Source: Paenibacillus piri
Lineage (GTDB): Bacteria; Bacillota; Bacilli; Paenibacillales; NBRC-103111
Direction of reading: 5' to 3'
Assembly (NCBI RefSeq): GCF_004354045.1
Contig: NZ_SMRT01000012.1
Coordinates: 1 to 64,000 of the forward strand
Length of the DNA stretch: 64,000 nucleotides
In this document: positions 50,358 through 58,920 of the stretch, in pieces
Layout: the number at the start of each line of letters is the position of its first letter
Numbering within the stretch: the stretch's first letter is position 1
Position numbers and translations under genes: made by a program
The notes under the pieces: generated by a model
Database searches by the model: none
What the model was told of the DNA's origin: nothing
The model's input: the letters and a program-made list of their open reading frames with translations, nothing else

Positions 50358-50726
50358 ATGAATATAGCGAAGGTAGAAGCAGGCGGGAAAAATATTGCCG
50401 TTGTAAGCGGCAGCGAGATATTAATTGGGGATGTTCAATCGGCATTGGATCTTATGGCAACCGTACAATATGAAACAGGCTGCGATCGTATCGTTATAAA
50501 CAAATCTCTGCTAAGCGAAAGCTTTTTCGATTTGAAAACACGTCTTGCAGGCGAAATCCTTCAGAAGTTCGTCAATTATCGCGTGAAGCTTGCAATTATT
50601 GGAGATTTTTCGGTTTATTCAAGTCGAAGTTTTCAAGATTTCATCTATGAATGCAACAGCGGAAACGATATTTTATTTTTGCCGACCGAACGACAAGCGA
50701 TTGAAAAGTTAAGCATGTTGCAGTAG
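50358..50726 (+). CDS. DUF4180 domain protein
   Basis: A 122-residue protein from ATG 50358 (MNIAKVEAGGKNIAVVSGSE), with VQSALDLMATVQYETGCDRI, INKSLLSESFFDLKTRLAGE and FVNYRVKLAIIGDFSVYSSR: the DUF4180 pattern, an alpha/beta single domain. Function unknown. The ribosome binding site is weak (TTTAGGG). Confidence 0.8.
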   Translation: MNIAKVEAGGKNIAVVSGSEILIGDVQSALDLMATVQYETGCDRIVINKSLLSESFFDLKTRLAGEILQKFVNYRVKLAIIGDFSVYSSRSFQDFIYECNSGNDILFLPTERQAIEKLSMLQ

Positions 50727-50936
50727 AAAATGGAACGGGAGGAAAATAAGTGTCAAGCGCACGGCGTAGTCATACTGAGTATCCAATGGTGAGATAATTG
50801 GCTCAAAATCGAAAACAAGGCTTGGCGAAATAAGCCAAGTTTTATTTTATTTCATGTGGGCATATATCCAACCCAAACAATGATCCCGGAATACACTGAG
50901 GTAGAAGCCTAATTGATAAGGAGTGAAAAAAATAAT

Positions 50937-51197
50937 ATGGGATTTATGCCCCAACAAGGCCCTACATCTCCCCCGCCCTCATATGTACCTCAAATGTCTC
51001 CGTATGCAGTTGACATCAGGAGAATTTCCGAATGTTTGGATCGATACACTTTCTTATGGCTCAAAAATGGAGACAGCTTCTGGTTTTATCTAACTTTTGT
51101 CGGACGCAATTCGGTTTTAGGTTATAGGTTTTTCGGTGGAAGATGGAATCATTATACGGTTGAGTTAAAAGAGATTATTTCATATTCATGTGCTTAA
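50937..51197 (+). CDS. small Pro/Gln-headed conserved Bacillales protein
   Basis: ATG 50937, AAGGAG in front. The 86-residue protein has a Pro-rich start (MPQQGPTSPPPSYVPQ) and then YAVDIRRISECLDRYTFLWL, GDSFWFYLTFVGRNSVLGYR and VELKEIISYSCA. It matches, from memory, a Bacillales family annotated loosely as transporter or spore-associated. Function not established. Unusual: a single short domain and no membrane helix. Confidence 0.7.
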   Translation: MGFMPQQGPTSPPPSYVPQMSPYAVDIRRISECLDRYTFLWLKNGDSFWFYLTFVGRNSVLGYRFFGGRWNHYTVELKEIISYSCA

Positions 51198-51491
51198 TAT
51201 TGTAAAGCATCGAAGCGGCGTTCTTGGCTAACCTTTTGTTCATCAGCAACCGCTATACTGCATTTATGGTCTTGTGCTGCCGGGTGCTGCCTGTTTGACC
51301 TTGCCGAATCCTTCGATCCGACCGAATCCGCTTAGGGCTTGCCCGGTGGCCGTATGGCCTCCTACATAAAGCTAACAGTGATGCACTATTTTTGAGGTTG
51401 AGCCGGAAATATGAAAAAAGTGCTTTGGCAGTATTGCTATTGCTTAAGTATTGTTTTTGGTAGAAGATTGCCTACCGTTATCAACACAATA

Positions 51492-51531
51492 TTACGATCC
51501 CTTAGGCTCCATATAGCGATAAAAGCGCCCC
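51492..51531 (+). repeat. remnant of the tRNA-derived repeat, copy F
   Basis: ACGATCCCTTAGGCTCCATA then TAGCGATAAAAGCGCCCC: the 3' acceptor end and the beginning of the terminator segment only. Confidence 0.6.
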
Positions 51532-51587
51532 AGAAAATTTTTTTACTATAACATACTGACAGGATGAGCCATAACAAAACCCACTAT

Positions 51588-51656
51588 ACTATCCTGACAA
51601 TTAGCTTAACGCGGCTGCCGATCGATACCGGCAGCCGCGTCTTAGTTTTTTATTAA
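51588..51656. repeat. ~70-bp interspersed repeat with terminator hairpin, copy 1
   Basis: TATCCTGACAATTAGCTTAA, then ACGCGGCTGCCG / CGGCAGCCGCGT (51609-51620 and 51629-51640) and a T run. It resembles 59186-59257. It lies past the stop of the minus-strand sigma-factor gene and can end transcription toward it. Confidence 0.65.
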
Positions 51657-51710
51657 GATAATGACTTGTGATACGGTTCAGCGCGCTGTCTGTAACGGCA
51701 AGTTATTCAC

Positions 51711-53276
51711 TTATTCCATATAAACCAACTGCCTTCTCTCAGGGTCCCAGCGCCATGTTAAATCACCATGCAGCCTCAGACCGCCATACCACTCATTCAT
51801 TCCCTTCACCTTCACCCAGTCCTTTACTCCCGCGGCTACATCCATCCCTACCTTTGTTAATGCAACAACGCAATTTTCAAAAGATGGGGTAGCTTTCTTT
51901 CGATAATCAGGAAATGTATGAGGACCGCGTATCTCTAATAATGCATTCGGTTGTTCCGACATGCTCCTTAATCGATACCAAAATTCCAAATCACCCATTC
52001 CTAGCACACTTAAGCGCCTCCCAATCTCTTTAAACAGCTCACGCGGGGTATCCACCCCATGCCGGATAAGCTCCAAGATTGTCTGCTCTACAATTCCCAA
52101 CCCATTCATTACGGAAGGCAGGCGGGATAAGTGCAGCTCAAGTGCCGCATGAGCGAAGGGCAGCGCCGATGTGTCTTCATGCAAAATTGCAACATGCCTT
52201 TCTATATCCGGGGAAGCGTATACCTCCCAGATGTTGCTGCCCGTCTCAAGTTCCTTCCGTTCGATCTTCTTCAACGTACCTGACAATGTTTCCAGCTGCT
52301 TGGTTGTAAGCTGTCCCAACCCTCGAAACAAATCAATACCTGGGTAGTCGCCGATACATAACAAATTCAGTTTTGTATGACCTAGTGTCCGCTTTGAAAA
52401 CCAATGCAACAAATAGCTGAGCATGAGTTGGTCAAACAAATCATGCTCAAACCATAGTACGACCTCATCGTATTTGTGGAAGCTCTGCAGAATCTGTTCT
52501 TGTGACTTACAATTTGTCTCATAGTCATCTGCCGGAATGCCCATGGTTCTCTCCAAATATTCCACTCTGGTTGACCTCTGATGGGGCTCGCCCATATCTA
52601 CGAATACCGGACCTACCGGATACACTTCTCTCCAGACCAGAATATCTCCGCGAATATTCCCCTTCCTTAACTTATCGCCGACAATATCTCCGTTTACTAT
52701 ATGGAGCATCGTTACTCCTCCTTCGTAAAGATCGTTGAACATGGATACAAAGTCGGTGACAAGCAGCGACGTTCTCAGCTTACTGCGAGCATCGAACAGC
52801 CGTTTTTTTAGTACGGAGGGGGATACGCTCAGGTAACTTGATATTTCTCTTATCGAATACCCGTGAAAATAAAATAATTGGACTACCAGTTTTAAATTGC
52901 TAGACAGACCCTCGACGGATTGATGGAGCCTTTCCTGCCATTCCTTTCTTTCTAAGATGGACTCCACGGCGAATTTCTCTGCATCCATTGCAATCGCTTC
53001 ATCCATCGGCATCGTGGAATGTTTTTTCCGGCGAAGAAGCCGATCGCATTGACGTTTGACAATGATCTTGAACCATCCTGGGAACGCTTCTGCCTCTTTC
53101 AATTTAGCGAGATTGGCGAAGGCCTCTGCGAACGCTTCTTGAACCGCATCCTCCGCTTGGCCCCAATCACCCAACTTTCCATATGCAACAGAAAATGCCA
53201 TTCCGCCGAAATGTCGCACGATTCGCTCCCATGCGATTTGGTCGCCAAGCCGAGCTCCTTCGATCCACTGCCGCAC
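51711..53276 (-). CDS. ECF-type sigma factor fused to a DUF1835-like domain
   Basis: A 521-residue fusion. Residues 1-75 are sigma region 2 (AWERIVRHFGGMAFSVAYGK, AEDAVQEAFAEAFANLAKLK, FPGWFKIIVKRQCDRLLRRK); about 115-170 are region 4 (LVVQLFYFHGYSIREISSYL, SVSPSVLKKRLFDARSKLR). From ~190 it reads as DUF1835-type: MLHIVNGDIVGDKLRKG, LVWREVYPVGPV, DEVVLWFEHDLFDQLMLSYL, and a C-terminal part ending in GGLRLHGDLTWRWDPERRQL. GTG start after GGAGGTG. The second half may regulate the sigma factor. Other readings are possible. Confidence 0.85.
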   Translation of the reverse strand: MRQWIEGARLGDQIAWERIVRHFGGMAFSVAYGKLGDWGQAEDAVQEAFAEAFANLAKLKEAEAFPGWFKIIVKRQCDRLLRRKKHSTMPMDEAIAMDAEKFAVESILERKEWQERLHQSVEGLSSNLKLVVQLFYFHGYSIREISSYLSVSPSVLKKRLFDARSKLRTSLLVTDFVSMFNDLYEGGVTMLHIVNGDIVGDKLRKGNIRGDILVWREVYPVGPVFVDMGEPHQRSTRVEYLERTMGIPADDYETNCKSQEQILQSFHKYDEVVLWFEHDLFDQLMLSYLLHWFSKRTLGHTKLNLLCIGDYPGIDLFRGLGQLTTKQLETLSGTLKKIERKELETGSNIWEVYASPDIERHVAILHEDTSALPFAHAALELHLSRLPSVMNGLGIVEQTILELIRHGVDTPRELFKEIGRRLSVLGMGDLEFWYRLRSMSEQPNALLEIRGPHTFPDYRKKATPSFENCVVALTKVGMDVAAGVKDWVKVKGMNEWYGGLRLHGDLTWRWDPERRQLVYME

Positions 53277-53455
53277 CTCTTACACCTCCTCTGTATTCAG
53301 ATTCTATATACAAAGTGCCAGTATCGTTGCAAAAGGTTACTTGGATCTGTCGAAAAAATAACAGAAACTTGCCTTCATTAATGGTACGGTTCTCCTTACG
53401 GGTTCAATAAAATGTCTATTACTTGATTAACAACTTGAAGTTAGGAGTTCCCTTA
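53277..53455. other. intergenic region
   Basis: Upstream region of the sigma-factor fusion gene. No gene or clear operator seen. Confidence 0.4.
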
Positions 53456-53725
53456 TCAAGCTCGCATACTTATTTTTTTTAATTGTTTGCTTTCAATAAT
53501 AGGATGAGAATAACCGTTTCTTGCTACCCTAATCATGGCTTTTCCCAATTGTTCAGATGTAATGACACTGTTCAATTTCGATAGTAATGAATTCAAAGGC
53601 TTCATTACATCATAAAATAATTGGTACCATTTTGTTTTTGATTTCACACCATGCAAAGGAATGATGACACTTGGATGAAACATATAAGCCGCCTTAATTG
53701 GAAGATGCAGTAAAGCATTCTCGTT
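53456..53725 (-). pseudogene. NAD(P)-binding epimerase-like protein, C-terminal fragment
   Basis: NALLHLPIKAAYMFHPSVII, PLHGVKSKTKWYQLFYDVMK and LNSVITSEQLGKAMIRVARN with an IESKQLKKI end match the last ~85 residues of a common small NAD(P)H-binding oxidoreductase family (AAYMFRP...PLHGIKSKT...T-x-E-Q-L-G-x-AM). The Rossmann part is missing, and the preceding residues come from the junction with the next gene. Confidence 0.7.
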
Positions 53726-53796
53726 GCGGGATGGCCTTTGCCCGATATCACTCCGTTCTTGACAAAGCATTCTCAATCGCTAGACAAGCGGCTCGG

Positions 53797-54651
53797 TTAG
53801 TAACTTGTCAGCCCTTCGCACAAGGTCCACAGTTTGTTGCCCGCTCCATCATCAAACTTGGTGTGAATCGGTACGATCTGTTTCTTATCATCGAAGAACA
53901 CGCCATTTGTGCGCTCTATTTCTTTCGCAGACGCCAGATAAACGCCGACCCCGCATTCTGCTTTGACACATGCGTTCACGAGAGGTGCAGCGACCCTCAA
54001 ATACCAAGGCGCATTCCTCGCGAGATTGGATTTCACAAACCCCGGATAAAAAGCGTTGGAGGTCACTCCCGTTCCTTCCAAACGCTTTGCCAATTCGAAA
54101 GCAAATAACGTCCTGGCGAACAGCGACTGATTGGTTGCACGCATCGTGCTATACTGGTGCTCCATTTGAATATCATCAAAGTTAATGACGGGATTCTTCA
54201 AAAATCTAGGATTCCCCGACACTGTGATGACGCGTGCAGGTCCGCTTTCTTGGAGGATGTCGAGCAGCCGGTTAGTCAGAAGATAATGACTAAGCACATT
54301 GACCGCGAACATACGATCAATCCCATCAGCCGTCAATTCCTTCTTAAAATAGACTGCTCCACAAGCATTAATAAGCACATGCAATTGATCGTACTTCCGC
54401 TTGAACACGTCGCTGACTTCCCGGATCGATGACTGTAGGGAAAGGTCCGCCGCCACCCAATCTCCCCTATGGTTGCCTGTGGCTTCCGAAATATCCTTTA
54501 ATGCAGCTTGTCCACGCTCCGCACTTCTGCTGATGATCACGATCTTGGCACCAAGTCGGGCTAGTCCCGTTGCGATTGCTTTTCCTACTCCGGATGTTCC
54601 CCCTGAAATTAAAAATACTCTGTTTTCAATATCCGTACGTGTTTCGTTCAT
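53797..54651 (-). CDS. SDR-family oxidoreductase with substituted active site
   Basis: A 284-residue short-chain dehydrogenase-like protein of the retinol-dehydrogenase type. Cofactor motif ISGGTSGVGKAIATGLARLG, then WVAADLSLQSSI, VLINACGAVYFKKEL (N-A-C-G for N-A-G) and VITVSGNPRFLKNP. In the active-site helix the usual M-R-A-Y-x-x-S-K-L is MRATNQSLFA: Tyr is Thr and Lys is Leu. Catalysis by the normal mechanism is unlikely. It overlaps the NmrA-type gene by four bases. Confidence 0.85.
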   Translation of the reverse strand: MNETRTDIENRVFLISGGTSGVGKAIATGLARLGAKIVIISRSAERGQAALKDISEATGNHRGDWVAADLSLQSSIREVSDVFKRKYDQLHVLINACGAVYFKKELTADGIDRMFAVNVLSHYLLTNRLLDILQESGPARVITVSGNPRFLKNPVINFDDIQMEHQYSTMRATNQSLFARTLFAFELAKRLEGTGVTSNAFYPGFVKSNLARNAPWYLRVAAPLVNACVKAECGVGVYLASAKEIERTNGVFFDDKKQIVPIHTKFDDGAGNKLWTLCEGLTSY

Positions 54652-55538
54652 CGTCTCTCCCCCTTGTATGCAACAGCAAAAACTTTGGCGAAGTCTACGA
54701 GCTTGACTTTGCCGAGGTGGTAGTCGGTGGCGCGGAGACTGGCGTAAAATTCATCGGGGCTCTCACCGGCGCGGCTCATTTGGGCGAAGCGGTTAGCGGT
54801 GTCTTCGTGGAAGCCTAGTTTTATCATATTTTCAACGAGGGCTTCGACAGGGATTTGTTGGTATTTGGCTTCGATGCCATTCTCGGCAAGAGCCTGGAGC
54901 CAGTCGTTGCCTGTGGCCCAGTCGCTAACGACGAATTTCGCGCTTTTGCCCGCTGGGGTGTGACAAATCAGGGCGTAAGCGACGTCCGCAATATCAATGG
55001 GGCTGACCCAACCGTGCGCGATATTATCTGAAACTGGACTAAAGAGGGTTTGCATCGTTTTGAGGCTTTGCATGTCGGCAAAAAGATTGCTGTAAAAGCC
55101 GCCAGGACGAATATGAGCAACGTTCACGCCTACAAGCGAGTTAAGCGCGTCTTCTGCAAAATGATAGCTGTAAAGGATGCCGGCGTTAGGGTTGTCAGCG
55201 CCGACCGAGCTGAGGTTGACAACATTCTTTACTCCTGAGTTTTGCACGGCGGTCTTGTAAATTTCAGAAAGCTCGATTGCGCTCTGCCACATGTCGATGC
55301 CGGAGGTTGGATTGATGCCTGAAATCATGAGATAAACAACGTCTCTACCTGTGAAAGCCCGGGTAAGGAAGTCGACGTCGCGGTTTGAGCCGACTGCTGA
55401 TTTGGCACCGAGCGCTTCGATGTCGGCGATACGATCACTAGAGCTTGTGATGACCGTGACGTCATGTCCGTCAGCTATGAGGCGTGGAAGGTAGTAACGA
55501 TTAATATTGCCAAGTGAGCCGAGTACTATGATTTTCAT
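54648..55538 (-). CDS. NmrA-type NAD(P)-binding protein
   Basis: A 296-residue Rossmann protein starting MKIIVLGSLGNINRYYLPRL (G-S-L-G-N-I-N for G-x-x-G-x-x-G) at ATG 55538; an in-frame extension to 55661 covers the operators and is rejected. ALGAKSAVGSNRDVDFLTRA, VVYLMISGINPTSG, VNLSSVGADNPNAG and HIRPGGFYSNLFAD are the NmrA/atypical SDR pattern. It shares a divergent, twice-operated promoter with a TetR regulator and overlaps the SDR gene, making a TetR-controlled two-gene unit. Confidence 0.87.
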   Translation of the reverse strand: MKIIVLGSLGNINRYYLPRLIADGHDVTVITSSSDRIADIEALGAKSAVGSNRDVDFLTRAFTGRDVVYLMISGINPTSGIDMWQSAIELSEIYKTAVQNSGVKNVVNLSSVGADNPNAGILYSYHFAEDALNSLVGVNVAHIRPGGFYSNLFADMQSLKTMQTLFSPVSDNIAHGWVSPIDIADVAYALICHTPAGKSAKFVVSDWATGNDWLQALAENGIEAKYQQIPVEALVENMIKLGFHEDTANRFAQMSRAGESPDEFYASLRATDYHLGKVKLVDFAKVFAVAYKGERR

Positions 55539-55568
55539 TGTGTATTCTCCTTCTTTTTGATAAAATAG

Positions 55569-55643
55569 TGTCACAAACTGACATTTGAGATTATTGTACG
55601 CTTGTGGGTTTCTACTGTCAATAAAAAATGTCAGAGACTGACT
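55569..55643. promoter_or_regulatory. two TetR-type operators in the divergent promoter
   Basis: TGTCA-CAAAC-TGACA (55569-55583) and TGTCA-GAGAC-TGACT (55629-55643), 60 bases apart (about six turns), between nmrA-like and tetR. Confidence 0.75.
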
Positions 55644-55678
55644 ATTTTGTTCTTCTGCCATTTATAACATAAATAGGA

Positions 55679-56239
55679 ATGATGAGAATGAAAAGTAAAG
55701 AAAAATTACAGGCGGCGGCCGCGAAATTATTTATGGAAAAAGGCTATGAAAACACGACTGTGCAGGAGATTGCGAGTCTTGCGGGTGTGACGGAGCGAAC
55801 CTTTTTCCGGCAGTTCAAAGACAAGTCGGACGTTCTTTTTGACACGAACAATGAGATGGGGCAGCGGATCGCGGCTTTTATCACGGACAATTTTGACGTC
55901 GAGCAAAAACCGCTGAAGCTTGCGGTTGAAGGCTTTGTGTCGATTTCCGAGTTTTTCGACGGCTCGCGGGAGAGGGTGCTGGCGCGGAATCAAATTATTC
56001 AAAGCAACCCTGATCTGCAGGAACGGGAGCTGTTGAAAGGGCAGGTGCTCATTGCGTCTGTCACAAACTCTTTATCTGTCAAATATGATAGCGAGCTGTC
56101 AGAGCTTGCCGCGCGATTTGCGGTTGAAATTTTTCACATGGCATTTATTAAATGGATTAAAAGCGCTGAGAAAGGCCTTGCGGAGCAGCTGCTCACCGTT
56201 TATGAGCTGTATAAGAACTCGTTTTGTTGCGTGGATTGA
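55679..56239 (+). CDS. TetR-family transcriptional regulator
   Basis: HTH: KLQAAAAKLFMEKGYENTTV and QEIASLAGVTERTFFRQFKD (residues 8-50). C-terminal domain with NQIIQSNPDLQERELLKG, ARFAVEIFHMAFIKWIKS. ATG 55679, 55682 and 55688 are all possible starts; the last puts the first Lys at the usual place. It is divergent to the oxidoreductase pair, whose promoter has two operators, so it likely represses both sides. Confidence 0.9.
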   Translation: MMRMKSKEKLQAAAAKLFMEKGYENTTVQEIASLAGVTERTFFRQFKDKSDVLFDTNNEMGQRIAAFITDNFDVEQKPLKLAVEGFVSISEFFDGSRERVLARNQIIQSNPDLQERELLKGQVLIASVTNSLSVKYDSELSELAARFAVEIFHMAFIKWIKSAEKGLAEQLLTVYELYKNSFCCVD

Positions 56240-56433
56240 AACACCAAAAATTTCGCAGTCACTTATGGTGGGTTCTCCGCACTATCTGAAACGGCAAGTT
56301 TTTTCGCCCGCCGTCTTTTCGTGCATGGACTTCCACGGCAAAAACCGAAAAGCCTTCACTTGAAAGCATATATCATGATCTTACAAGAAACAAAGACCCC
56401 TTTCGCGAGGGGTCTTCAACTTTATTAGGAGGG
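56240..56433. other. short intergenic region with terminator
   Basis: AAGACCCCT / AGGGGTCTT hairpin (56393-56415). No gene was seen. Confidence 0.5.
56393..56415 (+). terminator. terminator after tetR
   Basis: AAGACCCCT-TTCGCG-AGGGGTCTT, then TTTATT a few bases on. It lies just upstream of the next plus-strand gene. Confidence 0.6.
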
Positions 56434-56439
56434 ATGAAC

Positions 56440-56658
56440 ATGCGAACCATCAACACTCGGCAGGACGTCGAAGACCTTCGCCGGGACGGAACAGCGCCCG
56501 CAGCGCCGACAGAACATATCGCGGAGTTCTTTCAGCAGCTGGAGGAAGAGTTAACCGACGAAGAGAAGCTGCGGGATTTTAGCTTTCAAATTGATTCGAA
56601 CCTGTTTTCCTGGTCCCTGAACTTGGTTGTTTGCATTCCAATGGGCTTCGCCGCTTGA
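56440..56658 (+). CDS. short hypothetical protein, 3' end overlapping the MFS gene
   Basis: AGGAGGG lies seven bases before ATG 56440. The product begins MRTINTRQDVEDLRRDGTAP and TEHIAEFFQQLEEELTDEEK, a pattern of small acidic Paenibacillus proteins (N-T-R-x-D-V/L-E-x-L-R). The last ~24 residues are encoded opposite the end of the MFS gene and look unrelated, so the gene was probably cut by a junction here. Confidence 0.5.
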   Translation: MRTINTRQDVEDLRRDGTAPAAPTEHIAEFFQQLEEELTDEEKLRDFSFQIDSNLFSWSLNLVVCIPMGFAA

Positions 56659-57827
56659 GACAACAAACCGGCAATGGTTACAGCGATAAGCACGACAATC
56701 AGGGCACGAAGCAGGCCGACCGATTCGCCGATAATCCCCAAAAAAGGCGGACCGACAAGAAATGCGAGGTAACCGGCCGTCGATACTGCGCCTACCCTTG
56801 CCGCTACTCCGCGTGGATCGTCCCCCGCAGCGGATAATCCCACCGGAAAGCCGAATGCTGCACCAAGCCCCCAAAACACAATCCCGACAGCTGCAACCGC
56901 GTAATTCTGCCCCAGTATAACTATAAGCAGTCCTGCAATCGCAAAAAGCGCGGATGCCCGCAGAACGGCAACCCTGCCGAAACGGTCGAGCAGCATGCCG
57001 CCTGCTGCACGGCCAATAGTCATCGCGGCCACAAATATGCCAAAAGCGAATGAACCCATGGCTGGGGTAACCTTGTAGCCGTCCACCATAATAAGCGGCA
57101 GCCAGTCACCGGCGGAGCCTTCCGCAAAAGCCATTCCAAGCACAATGATGCCGATCAGAACCGTACGACGTTCTTTCCATACGGCCATGCGTTCCCTGGC
57201 GCTCATTGGCGGATCAATCGAATCACCGCCGGTTTCCTTCCCGGTGCCTGCGGGTACGAGCCGGTATAAATAGATCATAGACAGCACGGTAACCGCAACA
57301 GCAAACGCCATGTGGACAGGGACCGATATACCTACCTTAATCGCAGCCGATCCGGCCATTGCGCCAAGCAACGTACCGACGCTGAACGCGGCATGAAAAC
57401 CGGTTAGCAGCGACTTTTGAGCAGCTCTCTCAACTGCCGTTCCTTCCACGTTCATCGCAACATCACATATTCCGTTCCCGAAGCCGAAGACAGCTAATCC
57501 CAAAAATACCGTGATGCTGCTAGTCAGCCATGAGCCACCCATACCTACAACTACAAGTCCAATCGAACTGACCGCCAGACCGGCGATGATGACAAAACGC
57601 CCGCCCTTATACGCAATAAGATGGCTGGCACATAACAGACCGATTATTGAGCCTACCGCCAGTCCGAAAATAATCCAACCCATTTGTGCCGTTGTAGCCC
57701 CCAAAGCATCCCGAATAGTTGGCGTACGCGATACCCATGATGCTATAGCAAACCCGGGAAGTGCAAAAATAAAATAAACGGAAATACGCCATAAATGAAT
57801 TTGCCGAGTGTTTAATGAATGGTTCAT
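56586..57827 (-). CDS. MFS transporter
   Basis: A 413-residue transporter with 12 predicted helices. RTPTIRDALGATTAQMGWII, FGFGNGICDVAMNVEGTAVE and ALLTGFHAAFSVGTLLGAMA-like (LLTGFHAAFSVGTLLGAMAG) are features of the YbjJ/fucose-permease-like group. The last ~12 residues (TTKFRDQENRFESI) look foreign and overlap the convergent short gene. Substrate unknown. It lies 27 bases after the ROK gene on the same strand, so the two form an operon and ROK probably controls the uptake or export of a sugar-like compound. Confidence 0.88.
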   Translation of the reverse strand: MNHSLNTRQIHLWRISVYFIFALPGFAIASWVSRTPTIRDALGATTAQMGWIIFGLAVGSIIGLLCASHLIAYKGGRFVIIAGLAVSSIGLVVVGMGGSWLTSSITVFLGLAVFGFGNGICDVAMNVEGTAVERAAQKSLLTGFHAAFSVGTLLGAMAGSAAIKVGISVPVHMAFAVAVTVLSMIYLYRLVPAGTGKETGGDSIDPPMSARERMAVWKERRTVLIGIIVLGMAFAEGSAGDWLPLIMVDGYKVTPAMGSFAFGIFVAAMTIGRAAGGMLLDRFGRVAVLRASALFAIAGLLIVILGQNYAVAAVGIVFWGLGAAFGFPVGLSAAGDDPRGVAARVGAVSTAGYLAFLVGPPFLGIIGESVGLLRALIVVLIAVTIAGLLSQAAKPIGMQTTKFRDQENRFESI

Positions 57828-57854
57828 GTTTTTCCTCCTGAGCTGGTTAGTTCT

Positions 57855-58889
57855 TCAATCCCCTGCCATCATACTCCTCACTGTCAACTGATGCAGTCCA
57901 TGAAAATAATCCTGCTCCCAGTCGCTAACAACGAGATCAGGCAGATTCTCTTCCGGAACATACGAAGCGCTTTTATTTCGGATTTGAACAAGATCGAAAT
58001 TGGTTAGTTCCGAACTACAGAAAATGACAGTATGCGGATTAATAGTGGCCGTGAAGGAGGCGACGAGACGACTTATAGCTTCTATATGCATCGGACGGCT
58101 CTTATTGCTGTCATGTATGGCAGAAGCAGCATTAAGCATTTGACCGAAGTTTTGCGTATCGGATACCGGAACATAGGAAACCTCTCCCGAAAAAAAGGAT
58201 CTGCCTCTCACAATGTGCCCATTTACAATAATTCCGGCTCCCGGTCCGTTCTTGCCCAAGTAAAGGTACACAAGTGAGAGTGAATCATCGTTGCCTGTGC
58301 GGTCATAATAACCGAAAACCGTGGTATTCATGTCGTTTTCGACTTGGACCCGGAGAGAAAACCGCTGCTCGTAAAAGGTTTTGAAGTTGAAGTCCTTAAA
58401 CCCTTCGTAACCAGGAATGTGGAACGCGCGACCGTTATCCACCGCACCGGGTATACCCAGCGTAAGAACACGCATTGACGGGTAACGTGCCAAGAATGTC
58501 TCAATTTGTTCAGTCAGGAGCTCCGGACCGAATTCCAGAACGCCGGGCAGAGTCTCCCGGACGATGACGTCCCCCTCGTAATTAAGTATCGAGTAGGAGG
58601 AGAAGTCCTTCTCCAGATACACGGCTAGCCCCGTCATATAGTCGGGATTCAACTTATAAGTTCTTGGCCGTCTGCCGCCGCTAGATAAGCCCAACCCAGT
58701 TAGCAGCACCTCTCCGGAAGCATTCATTTCATCGAGCGTTTTACTGATTGTAGGAAAGCTGATGCCAGTGTTCTGTGCAAGCTCAGCGTTGGTCGATTCA
58801 GCATCATGATAGAGCGACGCACGAATAAGTTGACGAATCATTTCGCCCATCATTTTCGGATTAACAAAAGGCTGCTTTATTGTATTCAC
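57855..58889 (-). CDS. ROK-family transcriptional regulator
   Basis: A 344-residue ROK repressor: HTH NAELAQNTGISFPTISKTLD (33-52) and GEVLLTGLGLSSGGRRPRTY, then the kinase-like fold with LAVYLEKDFSSYSILNYEGD and LTLGIPGAVDNGRAF, ENDMNTTVFGYYDR (E-N-D), VYLYLGKNGPGAGIIVNGHI and GEVSYVPV (G-E instead of G-E-x-GH; the zinc-site Cys set is missing). So it is a regulator rather than a sugar kinase. It heads the operon with the MFS gene, with a perfect palindrome just before it. Confidence 0.87.
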   Translation of the reverse strand: MNTIKQPFVNPKMMGEMIRQLIRASLYHDAESTNAELAQNTGISFPTISKTLDEMNASGEVLLTGLGLSSGGRRPRTYKLNPDYMTGLAVYLEKDFSSYSILNYEGDVIVRETLPGVLEFGPELLTEQIETFLARYPSMRVLTLGIPGAVDNGRAFHIPGYEGFKDFNFKTFYEQRFSLRVQVENDMNTTVFGYYDRTGNDDSLSLVYLYLGKNGPGAGIIVNGHIVRGRSFFSGEVSYVPVSDTQNFGQMLNAASAIHDSNKSRPMHIEAISRLVASFTATINPHTVIFCSSELTNFDLVQIRNKSASYVPEENLPDLVVSDWEQDYFHGLHQLTVRSMMAGD

Positions 58890-58896
58890 CGTCCAA

Positions 58897-58920
58897 ACTT
58901 ATTAAACATCTTTAATAAGT
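58897..58920. promoter_or_regulatory. operator palindrome of the ROK-MFS operon
   Basis: ACTTATTAAA-CATC-TTTAATAAGT: ten-base perfect arms, eight bases before the ROK gene start. Confidence 0.75.

Larger units (their letters stand above)
51198..51710. other. intergenic region with repeat remnants
   Basis: Contains a short piece of the tRNA-derived unit (51492-51531) and the first copy of a ~70-bp terminator repeat (51588-51656). No gene was seen. Confidence 0.5.

Noticed and set aside
53019..53381. 120-residue plus-strand ORF
   Set aside because: Antisense of the sigma-factor region, no ribosome binding site, no motif.
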